NCBI GenBank assembly: GCA_047973025.1
Contig: JBKEBE010000026.1
Location: forward strand, 1-38,449
Length of the DNA: 38,449 bases
Origin: UPXZ01 sp047973025
GTDB taxonomy: Bacteria > Bacteroidota > Bacteroidia > Bacteroidales > Paludibacteraceae
Reading direction: 5' to 3'
Below, in pieces: positions 16,145-24,015 of the stretch (positions are counted from its first letter, which is position 1; each line of letters opens with the position of its first letter). The notes under the pieces are model-generated. The model ran no database searches and was not told the DNA's origin. It worked only from the letters and a program-made list of their open reading frames with translations. A program made the translations under genes and the position numbers.

Positions 16145-16189
16145 TGAGATTTTTAAAATTTAAATAAAATATTTCTTACAAAATAATAC

Positions 16190-18499
16190 ATGATGGCAAA
16201 ATATACCAAAGAAGACGCGCTACTGTACCATTCGCAAGGTAAACCCGGAAAAATTGAAGTTGTTCCCACCAAACCGTATAGTTCCCAGCGCGATTTATCG
16301 TTGGCTTATTCGCCCGGCGTGGCGGAACCGTGCTTGGAAATAGAAAAAGATGCTTCCAATGCCTACAACTACACATCTAAAGGCAATTTAGTAGCGGTTA
16401 TTTCTAACGGAACTGCCGTATTGGGATTGGGCGACATCGGTGCGCAAGCCGGAAAACCGGTTATGGAAGGTAAAGGATTGCTGTTCAAGATTTTTGCCGG
16501 AATTGATGTATTCGATATTGAAGTCAACGAGAAAGACCCCGAAAAATTTATCCAAATTGTAAAAGCCATCTCGCCCACGTTTGGCGGTATCAACTTGGAA
16601 GACATCAAAGCACCTGAATGCTTTGAAATTGAAGAACGGTTGAAGGCGGAACTCGATATTCCCATTATGCACGACGATCAGCACGGAACTGCTATTATTT
16701 CGGCTGCCGGATTGCTTAATTCGTTGGAAATTACGGGTAAAAAGATTGACGAAATTCAAATTGTTGTGAATGGAGCAGGAGCGGCGGCTAACTCCTGTAC
16801 ACAGTTGTATATAGCATTGGGGGCTAAGTTGGAAAATATCGTAATGGCTGATTCTAAGGGGGTTATAAATACGAAGAGAACCGATTTGAACAGCAGAAAA
16901 AAGCCATTCGCCACAAGCCGAGCTATAAATACATTGGCTGAAGCCGTAAAAGGAGCAGATGTCTTTTTGGGACTTTCGGTAGCCAATGTACTCACAAAAG
17001 AAATGGTTCAGAGCATGAATGCGAACCCGATTGTATTCGCATTAGCAAATCCGAATCCCGAAATTTCTTATGAAAATGCGATGGCATCTCGTCCGGACAT
17101 TATTTTTGCTACCGGTCGTTCCGACCATGCCAATCAGATTAACAATGTACTCGGTTTTCCGTATATTTTCCGTGGCGCGTTAGACGTTCGCTCCACCTGT
17201 ATCAACGAAGCGATGAAAGTAGCCGCGGTACGTGCCATTGCTGAATTGACCAAAAAGCCGGTACCGGAAGTCGTGAATTCGGCATACGAAGCTAAAAAGA
17301 TTAGTTTCGGGAGAGATTATATTATTCCGAAGCCACTTGATCCACGCTTATTGACTACCGTAGCACCGGCAGTTGCCAAAGCAGCGATTGATTCCGGCGT
17401 TGCTCAAACCATCATAACCGATTGGGAAGAATACGAACACCGCCTTCATAGGATTATGGGGCTGGATAACAGAATGTTACGTAGGTTTTATGATACGGCA
17501 CGGCAGTATCCGAAACGTGTTGTCTTTTCCGAATCCAATCACATCAATATGCTTCGTGCGGCAGAAACCGCTTTGGCTGAAGGAATTTGCGTGCCGATAT
17601 TACTCGGCAACGAAGAAAAGATAGCGAATGTAGCCACTGAAAATGGTATTGATTTGACCGGTATTGAGATTGTAAATCTTCGGCACGATCGGGAAGAAAA
17701 TCGTAGAATACGCTATGCCAAACATTTAGCGGAAAAACGGAGTAGGGAGGGAGTAACCTTAGAAAGTGCTTACGAGTGGATGTACGAACGTAATTACTTC
17801 GGTATGATGATGGTAGAAATGGGAGATGCCGATACGCTCATAACCGGCGTGATAACCAAATATGAAGAAGCCGTAAAAGCCGCTAAAATGGTTATTGGTG
17901 TACGTGAAGGACTTAATACCATTGGTGCCATGCACATTATGAATACAAAACAAGGCACCTACTTTTTAGCCGACACGTTGTTTAACAGACATCCATCTGT
18001 AGAAACCATTATAGATGTTGCAAAATTGACCTACGAGTCGGTAAAATTCTTTGCATACGAGCCTGTTATGGCACTTTTGTCGTATTCCAACTTCGGTTCG
18101 GAAAAAGACGGTAGCGCGGCAAATATGCAGAAAGTCGCAAGCGTACTCCACGAAAAACATCCGAAAATGCTTGTCGATGGCGAAATGCAAGTAAATTTTG
18201 CTTTGAATAAAGAGTTGAGAGACAAGAAGTTTCCATTTTCAAGATTAAAAGGAAGAGACGTAAACACGTTGATTTTCCCGAACTTAAATTCCGCCAATAT
18301 GGTACAGAAAATGATGCTTGAAATGGGTGTCGCAGAAGTTATCGGACCGATCCAGATGGGATTGAATAAACCCATTCATATTCTCGATGTGGAAAGCTCT
18401 GTACGAAATATTGTAAATATGACAGCCGTTGCCGTATTAGATGCGATGGTCGAAGAACGTATTCAAAAAGGAGAAATCGTTCGAATTACCGAAGCGTGA
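16190..18499 (+). CDS. maeB: NADP-type malic enzyme fused to a phosphotransacetylase-like domain
   Basis: Decarboxylates malate to pyruvate with reduction of NAD(P)+. The 769-aa protein has an N-terminal malic enzyme domain (~1-420) with LAYSPGVAEPC (Tyr40), GLGDIGAQAGKPVMEGKG (Lys95), INLEDIKAPECFEIEERL, IMHDDQHGTAI and the nucleotide-binding VVNGAGAAANSC. Its C-terminal phosphotransacetylase-like domain (~430-769) has RVVFSESNHINMLRAAE and VETIIDVAKLTYESVKFFAYEP. In MaeB proteins this domain is regulatory, responding to acetyl-CoA, and is usually not catalytic. The length matches E. coli MaeB (~760 aa). Either ATG 16190 or ATG 16193 may be the start. Its product links malate to pyruvate and acetyl-CoA for the citrate synthase encoded upstream. 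Confidence 0.94.
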   Translation: MMAKYTKEDALLYHSQGKPGKIEVVPTKPYSSQRDLSLAYSPGVAEPCLEIEKDASNAYNYTSKGNLVAVISNGTAVLGLGDIGAQAGKPVMEGKGLLFKIFAGIDVFDIEVNEKDPEKFIQIVKAISPTFGGINLEDIKAPECFEIEERLKAELDIPIMHDDQHGTAIISAAGLLNSLEITGKKIDEIQIVVNGAGAAANSCTQLYIALGAKLENIVMADSKGVINTKRTDLNSRKKPFATSRAINTLAEAVKGADVFLGLSVANVLTKEMVQSMNANPIVFALANPNPEISYENAMASRPDIIFATGRSDHANQINNVLGFPYIFRGALDVRSTCINEAMKVAAVRAIAELTKKPVPEVVNSAYEAKKISFGRDYIIPKPLDPRLLTTVAPAVAKAAIDSGVAQTIITDWEEYEHRLHRIMGLDNRMLRRFYDTARQYPKRVVFSESNHINMLRAAETALAEGICVPILLGNEEKIANVATENGIDLTGIEIVNLRHDREENRRIRYAKHLAEKRSREGVTLESAYEWMYERNYFGMMMVEMGDADTLITGVITKYEEAVKAAKMVIGVREGLNTIGAMHIMNTKQGTYFLADTLFNRHPSVETIIDVAKLTYESVKFFAYEPVMALLSYSNFGSEKDGSAANMQKVASVLHEKHPKMLVDGEMQVNFALNKELRDKKFPFSRLKGRDVNTLIFPNLNSANMVQKMMLEMGVAEVIGPIQMGLNKPIHILDVESSVRNIVNMTAVAVLDAMVEERIQKGEIVRITEA

Positions 18500-18567
18500 G
18501 AATCACCATATAATCGAAAAAATTATCTCAAGCCGTTTTTTCATTGCTCATATCTAATTTTAGTACC

Positions 18568-18603
18568 AAAAGTGGTAAGTAAATTATACTAACCACTTTT
18601 TTT
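18568..18603. terminator. Bidirectional terminator between maeB and the response regulator gene
   Basis: AAAAGTGGT pairs with ACCACTTTT, and the stem extends with AGTA/TACT after one mismatch, followed by a T-run. The A-run on the left allows function in both directions, which suits the convergent genes. Confidence 0.82.
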
Positions 18604-18698
18604 ATTTTTCAACACTTTAAACGAATGGGTAAGAATTTAAATCTATAATTTGACATAATATAAATTATAGGAAAAATCATATCTTTAAAAAATGATTA

Positions 18699-19310
18699 TC
18701 AAACGAGTTTTTCTTCGATGGCCATTCGCACCATTACAGCGGTATTTCGAGCGTTTAATTTGATGAGCAAATTTTTACGATAACTGTTTACAGTCTCCAC
18801 ACTCAGAAAAAGTTTATCGGCTATTTCGGCGTTTGTATGTCCATCAATAATCAGTCTTAAAATCTCTGATTCTCGCTGCGTGAGCGTTACGTGTTGTGTG
18901 GTTCGTTTATTGACGAGCACATCTATTTCGTGACAAAGAAATTGCTCTCCATCAACTACGGCTTCAATTCCGGCAATGATTTCTTCTGCCATCGAATTTT
19001 TAAGCAAGTAACCATTCGCGCCATTGTCCAGCATTCGCTTAACGATGGAGTATTCTCCAAAACCGGTTAAAGCAAGAACGGGAAGCGAAGGCCAACGTGA
19101 TTTGATGTTTTTGCAGATATCAATGCCACTGCCATCGGGCAAATTGATATCGAGTAGCAATACGTCAGGCAGACAATTGTTGAGCATACGTGTGCATTCA
19201 GCCGCTGTAGGTGCCGTCCATACTGTTTCAGCAACTCCCGATGAATTAATAAGATGTTTAAACCCTTCAACCAACAACGGATGGTCATCGGTAATGGCAA
19301 CTTGTATCAT
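18699..19310 (-). CDS. NarL/FixJ-family response regulator
   Basis: Cytoplasmic transcription regulator of 203 aa. The receiver domain (~1-118) has the acidic pair ITDDH, phosphoacceptor Asp54 in LLLDINLPDGSG, Thr82 in LALTGFG and Lys104 in GYLLKNS. The C-terminal LuxR-type helix-turn-helix (~138-203) reads LTQRESEILRLIIDGHTNAE, then IADKLFLSVETVNSYRKNLL. Its ATG overlaps the stop of the upstream sensor kinase by 4 bp, so the two form a coupled pair. The target genes are unknown. The divergent lipoprotein gene at 21453 is one candidate. Confidence 0.93.
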   Translation of the reverse strand: MIQVAITDDHPLLVEGFKHLINSSGVAETVWTAPTAAECTRMLNNCLPDVLLLDINLPDGSGIDICKNIKSRWPSLPVLALTGFGEYSIVKRMLDNGANGYLLKNSMAEEIIAGIEAVVDGEQFLCHEIDVLVNKRTTQHVTLTQRESEILRLIIDGHTNAEIADKLFLSVETVNSYRKNLLIKLNARNTAVMVRMAIEEKLV

Positions 19311-21259
19311 AGTGTTTTGGATTGATTGATTAGTTGAAATTCAATTTCCATTTCCGTGCCTTTTCCTGATTCTGCCTGCAATGTCATTCGTCCGGAAAGT
19401 GAATTTACGCGTGACTTTATGTTATTTAATCCCGAAGTTCTCGAAAGATTGGTTTCTGATGGTTCAAAACCTTTACCATTATCTGATACGATAAGGTTTA
19501 ACCGATTGTCGTCAATGATGATCTGTATGATAATTTGTGTCGCTTCGGCATGCTTTAGTGCATTGTTGACCAGTTCTTGTAAGATTCTGAAAGATGTAAT
19601 CTTGTAAGTCTCTTCTAATTTTTCTTCTGTTCCGAAAAAATGTATCTCTGCTTGCGGAATATCGTTGCAGAAATCGGTCAGTGCAGCCTTTAATCCTTCA
19701 CGCGTAAGTGATTCAGGCATCAGATTGTGAGCAATGTGGCGTAATTCACGTATTGCTTGGTCAATGGTTTCCAACACATCCTGCATTGATGTCGATTCTA
19801 TTCGAGAAACCTTGGCATCCCCATGCAATTGATGCATTTTTAATTTCACCAATGATAACTGCCCCCCTAACCCATCGTGTAAATCGCGGGCAAGCCGAGT
19901 TCGTTCGGCAATTTCACCTTCAAGTACGGCCTGAGTAGCAATCAATTGCTTCTCTTGTTCGAGCTGAATGATTTTTTGCTCAGCAAACAGTTTTTTTCGA
20001 GCGATGGACTTGTTACGCAAAAAGACAATAAACAATAACAATAACAAAATGAAAACGCCTCCAAAAGTAATAATCGCATAAAGTTTCTTTTCTTTTTCCA
20101 AAGCAGAAATACGCAATTCTTTTTTCTCTGTTTGATATTTTGTTTCCAAGTAACTGATATGTCGAGCATTTTCTTCGTTAAATACCGAATCTTTTAATTG
20201 GTAGGCGTTCAGTAAATTTTTGTAGGCATTTTCATATTCCTGTTCCTTGGCTTCGGATTTGGCCAGAATATACAGAAGCCTTTGTTTTGTATCATTCGAA
20301 CCTATTTTTTCCACTAATAGGTAAGCTTTCTGAGCGGTTTTTTTAGCTTCTTGTATTTGATTATTTAACAGATATGATTCTGACAAATTAACTAATGCTC
20401 GCATCACTTCGTACTCATTTCCTATATTTTGGGCATATTGGGTCGCCTGCCGGTAGTTTTCAATGGCTTTTGGACAATCTTTTTTGGCAAATTGGTAATA
20501 ACCGCCGTAATTCAAATCTACCAAATCTAAAATATATTGGTCGTTTCTTTGTAGGGCTATTTTTTTGGCATTATCAAGCAGCGTTGGGACTTCGTCGTAC
20601 TTTTCTTGTGCTATCAGGACGGAAGAGAGTGTTGTACTTATTACTGAAATGAGATAGTTGTCCTTATTTTTTTGAGATAACTTTAAGCATTCGCGGGCAT
20701 ATTCTTCCGCTTTGACATTATCTTTCAGATAAGCGTATAACGTAGAAAGGTTATTTAACGTTTTGGGACGGATTGTTTCGTTGCCAATACTGTCCAAAAC
20801 ACGTAAAGCCTTTGTGTAAAAATCAATCGCTGTAGCGTAATCGCTTTGACGTTGATAAATGGCTCCAAAGCTATGATAAATGGCTCCGATTCCTTCGCTT
20901 GCCTGTTTTCCTTTATGCTTTCGGTAAACGCTGTCCGCCGTATTGTAATTTCTTGTAGCGTTTTCCACGTCTCCTTTTATGTCTGAGAAATAATTTCCTA
21001 ACGTGCGATACGTGTCTGCCACTTTTACCATATTGTTTTGCAGCTTGGCAATGGCAAGTGTTTTTTGGATTAACTCAAGTGATAAATCGGGATTTGAAAA
21101 CATTATCGTTTTGCTTTTTGCCAAAAGTGAATCCACATTGTACTCTCCGTTGCTATTGCGATAAACTTTGATGATGGAATCCGTGTTTTGAGCCAATGAG
21201 ATTGGATAAAAAAACACAAGCAACACAAGCAATACAAGTAATATATTGAATTTTATCAT
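19307..21259 (-). CDS. TPR-containing sensor histidine kinase (HisKA_3)
   Basis: Inner-membrane sensor partner of the adjacent response regulator. From ATG 21259 the 650-aa product has a signal or anchor segment (IKFNILLVLLVLLVFFYP), a periplasmic region of several TPR-like helical repeats (~45-365, e.g. ATAIDFYTKALRVLDSIGN), a coiled coil, a membrane helix (~393-414, AIITFGGVFILLLLLFIVFL), then HisKA_3 with His461 in LARDLHDGLGGQLS. The ATPase domain has LQELVNNALKHAE, VSDNGKGFEP and SGLNNIKSRVNSLSGRM. An in-frame ATG at 21307 adds 16 residues, but it overlaps a TAnnTTTG match and would precede the expected transcript start, so 21259 is preferred. The signal sensed is unknown; TPR sensors of this form are common in Bacteroidota. 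Confidence 0.92.
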   Translation of the reverse strand: MIKFNILLVLLVLLVFFYPISLAQNTDSIIKVYRNSNGEYNVDSLLAKSKTIMFSNPDLSLELIQKTLAIAKLQNNMVKVADTYRTLGNYFSDIKGDVENATRNYNTADSVYRKHKGKQASEGIGAIYHSFGAIYQRQSDYATAIDFYTKALRVLDSIGNETIRPKTLNNLSTLYAYLKDNVKAEEYARECLKLSQKNKDNYLISVISTTLSSVLIAQEKYDEVPTLLDNAKKIALQRNDQYILDLVDLNYGGYYQFAKKDCPKAIENYRQATQYAQNIGNEYEVMRALVNLSESYLLNNQIQEAKKTAQKAYLLVEKIGSNDTKQRLLYILAKSEAKEQEYENAYKNLLNAYQLKDSVFNEENARHISYLETKYQTEKKELRISALEKEKKLYAIITFGGVFILLLLLFIVFLRNKSIARKKLFAEQKIIQLEQEKQLIATQAVLEGEIAERTRLARDLHDGLGGQLSLVKLKMHQLHGDAKVSRIESTSMQDVLETIDQAIRELRHIAHNLMPESLTREGLKAALTDFCNDIPQAEIHFFGTEEKLEETYKITSFRILQELVNNALKHAEATQIIIQIIIDDNRLNLIVSDNGKGFEPSETNLSRTSGLNNIKSRVNSLSGRMTLQAESGKGTEMEIEFQLINQSKTL

Positions 21260-21304
21260 AGATTTAATTCTTTTATACTCACATGAATACGATTTTACTC
21301 CCAA

Positions 21305-21337
21305 CAAATATACGATTAATTTTCTTAAGCAAATATA
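21305..21337 (-). promoter_or_regulatory. Candidate promoter of the sensor kinase operon
   Basis: On the minus strand, TATATTTG occurs at 21312-21305 and again at 21337-21330, both exact TAnnTTTG matches. Within the upstream copy, TTTG lies 17 bp before the downstream one, slightly closer than usual. Transcription from the downstream copy would start near 21298. Confidence 0.45.
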
Positions 21338-21353
21338 AGGTCAAAACGATTCT

Positions 21354-21405
21354 AAAAAAACCCCTTTTTGGGGGTATTTTTTATATCTTACCGATTATAA
21401 ATTTG
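21354..21405 (+). promoter_or_regulatory. CCCC/GGGG hairpin and candidate promoter before the lipoprotein gene
   Basis: AAAAAAACCCC-TTTTT-GGGGG followed by TATTTTTT (21354-21382) forms a hairpin with A/T-runs on both sides. The lipoprotein -7 candidate TAAATTTG (21398-21405, exact TAnnTTTG) follows. The hairpin sits between divergent genes, where a terminator is not needed, so it may insulate them or act as an operator. Confidence 0.4.
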
Positions 21406-21452
21406 CTGCTGAAATAATTCTATTTAGTATTAATAATTAAAAATTTATAGCC

Positions 21453-22910
21453 ATGAAATCGAAATTAACTATTTTCGCAACAGTTGCTTTATGTGTTTCT
21501 TTTATATGCAGTTGCGATTCGGGCAACGACCCGAAGTTCTCATCGGAGAATGAGATAAAAAGTTTCATTATCTCCAATCTCAATCCGCAGATAACCGGTG
21601 TAATCAATCAATCGGCAAAAACCGTTACCGTCAGTGTACCCTACAATACTAATCTGACAACACTTGTCCCCATTATTACAACGTCAGAAAAGTCAACGGT
21701 TTCTCCCATTTCCGCTGTCGTTCAGGATTTTACAAATCCGGTGCTATATATGGTTACTGCCGAAGACAAGTCGACAGCGGTATATACCGTAACGGTAAAA
21801 AGGCTGGATGCGACCACCGAAACCCTTTCGGGAACAATGAACGCCAACCGTACACTGCCCGATTTGGGACTGCCGGTTGATTATGTAATTGACGGAATTT
21901 TTTATGTGGACGGTAATGCGCTGCTTACCATCGAACCCGGTGTAAAAATCCTTTTCACGGGGATTGATGGAGCTATTGATGTAGGCGAAAACGCAGGACT
22001 AAAAATGGTAGGAACTGCCGACAAGCCCATTGAATTTGGTGGACCGCTAAATAACCCGAATAAAGGCTCCTGGAGCAGTATTCGTTATCATTCAAAGCGT
22101 ACCGATAACCTGATGGAATACGTTCGGTTGATTAATGGTGGATCCGATGAAAATGATTGGCGCGGGGTACTTCGTGTTAGTGGGAGCGTATCGGTAAAAA
22201 ATTGTGAGATTAACGGGTCGTTGGGAGCCGGCATTCAGGTAGATGCAGACGCATCTCTGAAGACATTTGACGGCAATACGGTAAAAAATTGCAATTACTA
22301 TGCTATGTGGATCGATAATCTGACAGCTGCAACCGCTATTACAAGCAGTAATATTTTTACCGATAATGTCAAAAATGTTGTACGCATTCAAGGTTCGGTT
22401 TCTAACTCGGACCTTACCTTAAAAGCCATACAGATACCGTATTTAATGCAAGATATTGTTTATGTAGAGAAGAAACTGACATTGGAAGCAGGAGTTTCGC
22501 TTTATTTTCAACAATCAGCCACGATGCGCATAGAAGCAAGTGGACAAATCATTGCGGCAGGAACAACCGATAAACACATTGTTATCAGAGGTTTGAACAA
22601 TGAAGCCGGCTACTGGGGCGGTATAATGCTGTCTTCAACCGTATCGGGCAATAAGCTGATTTACTGTGACATATCGGGAGGCGGTTTGAGCGATGCTTGG
22701 AACTCAAACAGCAATCTCTACTTACGTAGTAGTGCAAAAATTACTATTCAAAATTGCACATTTAGCCGGAGTAACTTTTATGGCGTAACTGTGGAAGATA
22801 AAAGCAACGCCAATTTCCAGTTAGTTCAGAGTGGAAACAGTTTTTCATCCTGTCGTTTGGGAAATGTGTATGATGAAGCTACGGAAGTTGTATTAAATTC
22901 ACTTCCATAG
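21453..22910 (+). CDS. Surface-type lipoprotein with beta-helix repeats
   Basis: The 485-aa protein starts with a lipoprotein signal peptide (VALCVSFICSC, probable lipidated Cys21) followed by acidic residues. An Ig-like or DUF5018-type beta domain (~32-125) follows, with IKSFIISNLNPQITGVINQS and YTVTVKRLD. The rest (~130-485) looks like a right-handed parallel beta-helix with short repeated turns: LTIEPGVKILF, VKNCEINGS, LTLEAGVSLYFQQ, IYCDISGGG and ITIQNCTFSRSNFYGVTV. Such proteins bind or cleave polysaccharides, but no catalytic residues can be assigned here. It is divergent from the kinase/regulator operon and may be its target (inference). Confidence 0.85.
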   Translation: MKSKLTIFATVALCVSFICSCDSGNDPKFSSENEIKSFIISNLNPQITGVINQSAKTVTVSVPYNTNLTTLVPIITTSEKSTVSPISAVVQDFTNPVLYMVTAEDKSTAVYTVTVKRLDATTETLSGTMNANRTLPDLGLPVDYVIDGIFYVDGNALLTIEPGVKILFTGIDGAIDVGENAGLKMVGTADKPIEFGGPLNNPNKGSWSSIRYHSKRTDNLMEYVRLINGGSDENDWRGVLRVSGSVSVKNCEINGSLGAGIQVDADASLKTFDGNTVKNCNYYAMWIDNLTAATAITSSNIFTDNVKNVVRIQGSVSNSDLTLKAIQIPYLMQDIVYVEKKLTLEAGVSLYFQQSATMRIEASGQIIAAGTTDKHIVIRGLNNEAGYWGGIMLSSTVSGNKLIYCDISGGGLSDAWNSNSNLYLRSSAKITIQNCTFSRSNFYGVTVEDKSNANFQLVQSGNSFSSCRLGNVYDEATEVVLNSLP

Positions 22911-22934
22911 TTGGACATGAGGTGTATAAAATGA

Positions 22935-22988
22935 CCGTCCCTTAAAATTTTCTTTGAAATTAATAGCAATGAAAATTTTAAGGGACGG
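22935..22988. repeat. Perfect 18-bp inverted repeat between convergent genes
   Basis: CCGTCCCTTAAAATTTTC (22935-22952) and GAAAATTTTAAGGGACGG (22971-22988) are exact reverse complements around an 18-nt loop. It lies between the lipoprotein stop (22910) and the convergent fabD stop (23024). No T-run follows on either strand, so it is not a canonical intrinsic terminator, although it may stop or stabilise transcripts. It could also be a remnant of a small inverted-repeat element. Confidence 0.85.
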
Positions 22989-23023
22989 CTGAATGAAAAA
23001 ATGTAGAAAATAGAGTAGAGCCA

Positions 23024-23899
23024 CTACCCCACTTTCACATCCGGATTAACTTTTTTTACTAACCCTTTTAATACATCGCCCGGTCCGAGTTCAATAAATT
23101 CGTCAGCTCCGTCAACTATCATGTTTTTAACCGTTTGAGTCCAGCGTACAGGTGCTGTAAGCTGTGCTATCAGGTTCTTTTTGATTGAAACAGGGTCTGT
23201 TTGCGGATTCGCGTTAACATTCTGATATACCGGACAAATTGGTTTGCTCACAACAGCAATTTCTATGGCTTCTTGTAGTTCTTTACGTGCCGGTTCCATT
23301 AGCGGAGAATGAAAAGCCCCGCCAACAGCAAGTTTCAGGGCACGTTTAGCACCGCGTTCTTTCATCGCTTCACAGGCTTTGTCAACGCCTTCGATTGAGC
23401 CGGAAATAACCAATTGACCCGGACAGTTGTAGTTAGCGCAAACAACCACGTCGGTCTTATTGATTTCTTCGCAAACTTCTTCCGCGATTACATCATCCAA
23501 TCCGAGTACAGCCGCCATGGTAGATGGTTCCGCTTCACACGCTTTCTGCATAGCCATTGCGCGAGCCAAAACTAATTTTAACCCATCTTCAAAGGTTAGC
23601 GCTTTGGCGGCTACAAGCGCGGAAAATTCGCCCAAAGAATGTCCGGCGACCATTTCCGGCTTGAATTCATCACCCAATGCAATCGCTGAAATAACCGAAT
23701 GAAGAAAAACAGCCGGTTGGGTAACTTTCGTCTGACGAAGGTCTTCCGGAGTTCCGTCAAACATTAAATCGGTAATGCGGTAACCAAGTATCTCATTTGC
23801 TTTTTCAAAATATTCTTTGGCAAGTGGAGAATTGTTGTACAAATCTTTGCCCATCCCTACGAATTGGGCACCCTGTCCGGGAAAAACGTATGCTTTCAT
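23024..23899 (-). CDS. fabD: Malonyl-CoA:ACP transacylase
   Basis: Transfers malonyl groups from CoA to acyl carrier protein to start and extend fatty acid synthesis. The 291-aa protein shows FPGQGAQFVGMG at the N-terminus, the nucleophile Ser88 in AGHSLGEFSALVAA, Arg113 in LARAMAM (carboxylate binding), the catalytic His197 in GGAFHSPLM and the C-terminal ELGPGDVLKGLVKK. Length is normal (~300 aa). It is not in a fab cluster here: its neighbours are a lipoprotein and an amylase, and it has its own promoter candidate. Confidence 0.95.
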   Translation of the reverse strand: MKAYVFPGQGAQFVGMGKDLYNNSPLAKEYFEKANEILGYRITDLMFDGTPEDLRQTKVTQPAVFLHSVISAIALGDEFKPEMVAGHSLGEFSALVAAKALTFEDGLKLVLARAMAMQKACEAEPSTMAAVLGLDDVIAEEVCEEINKTDVVVCANYNCPGQLVISGSIEGVDKACEAMKERGAKRALKLAVGGAFHSPLMEPARKELQEAIEIAVVSKPICPVYQNVNANPQTDPVSIKKNLIAQLTAPVRWTQTVKNMIVDGADEFIELGPGDVLKGLVKKVNPDVKVG

Positions 23900-23962
23900 A
23901 AATTCTTAGTAAGCATGTACACAAAAAAATCGTGCACAATAGTATGTATTTTTAATGAAGTG

Positions 23963-23994
23963 CAAAGTTACAACTAATTACCGAACCTGACAAT
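23963..23994 (-). promoter_or_regulatory. Candidate fabD promoter
   Basis: On the minus strand ATTG (23994-23991) is followed after 20 bp by TAACTTTG (23970-23963), an exact TAnnTTTG match. The leader to the fabD ATG at 23899 would be about 57 nt. Confidence 0.6.
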
Positions 23995-24015
23995 CGAATA
24001 AACACAGAGAGTTCT

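Noticed and set aside
15911..16189. Hidden gene or RNA between holA and maeB
   Set aside because: No protein-like frame and no stable structured RNA pattern; only AT-rich DNA with a small TTGAG/CTCAA dyad and the maeB -7 element.
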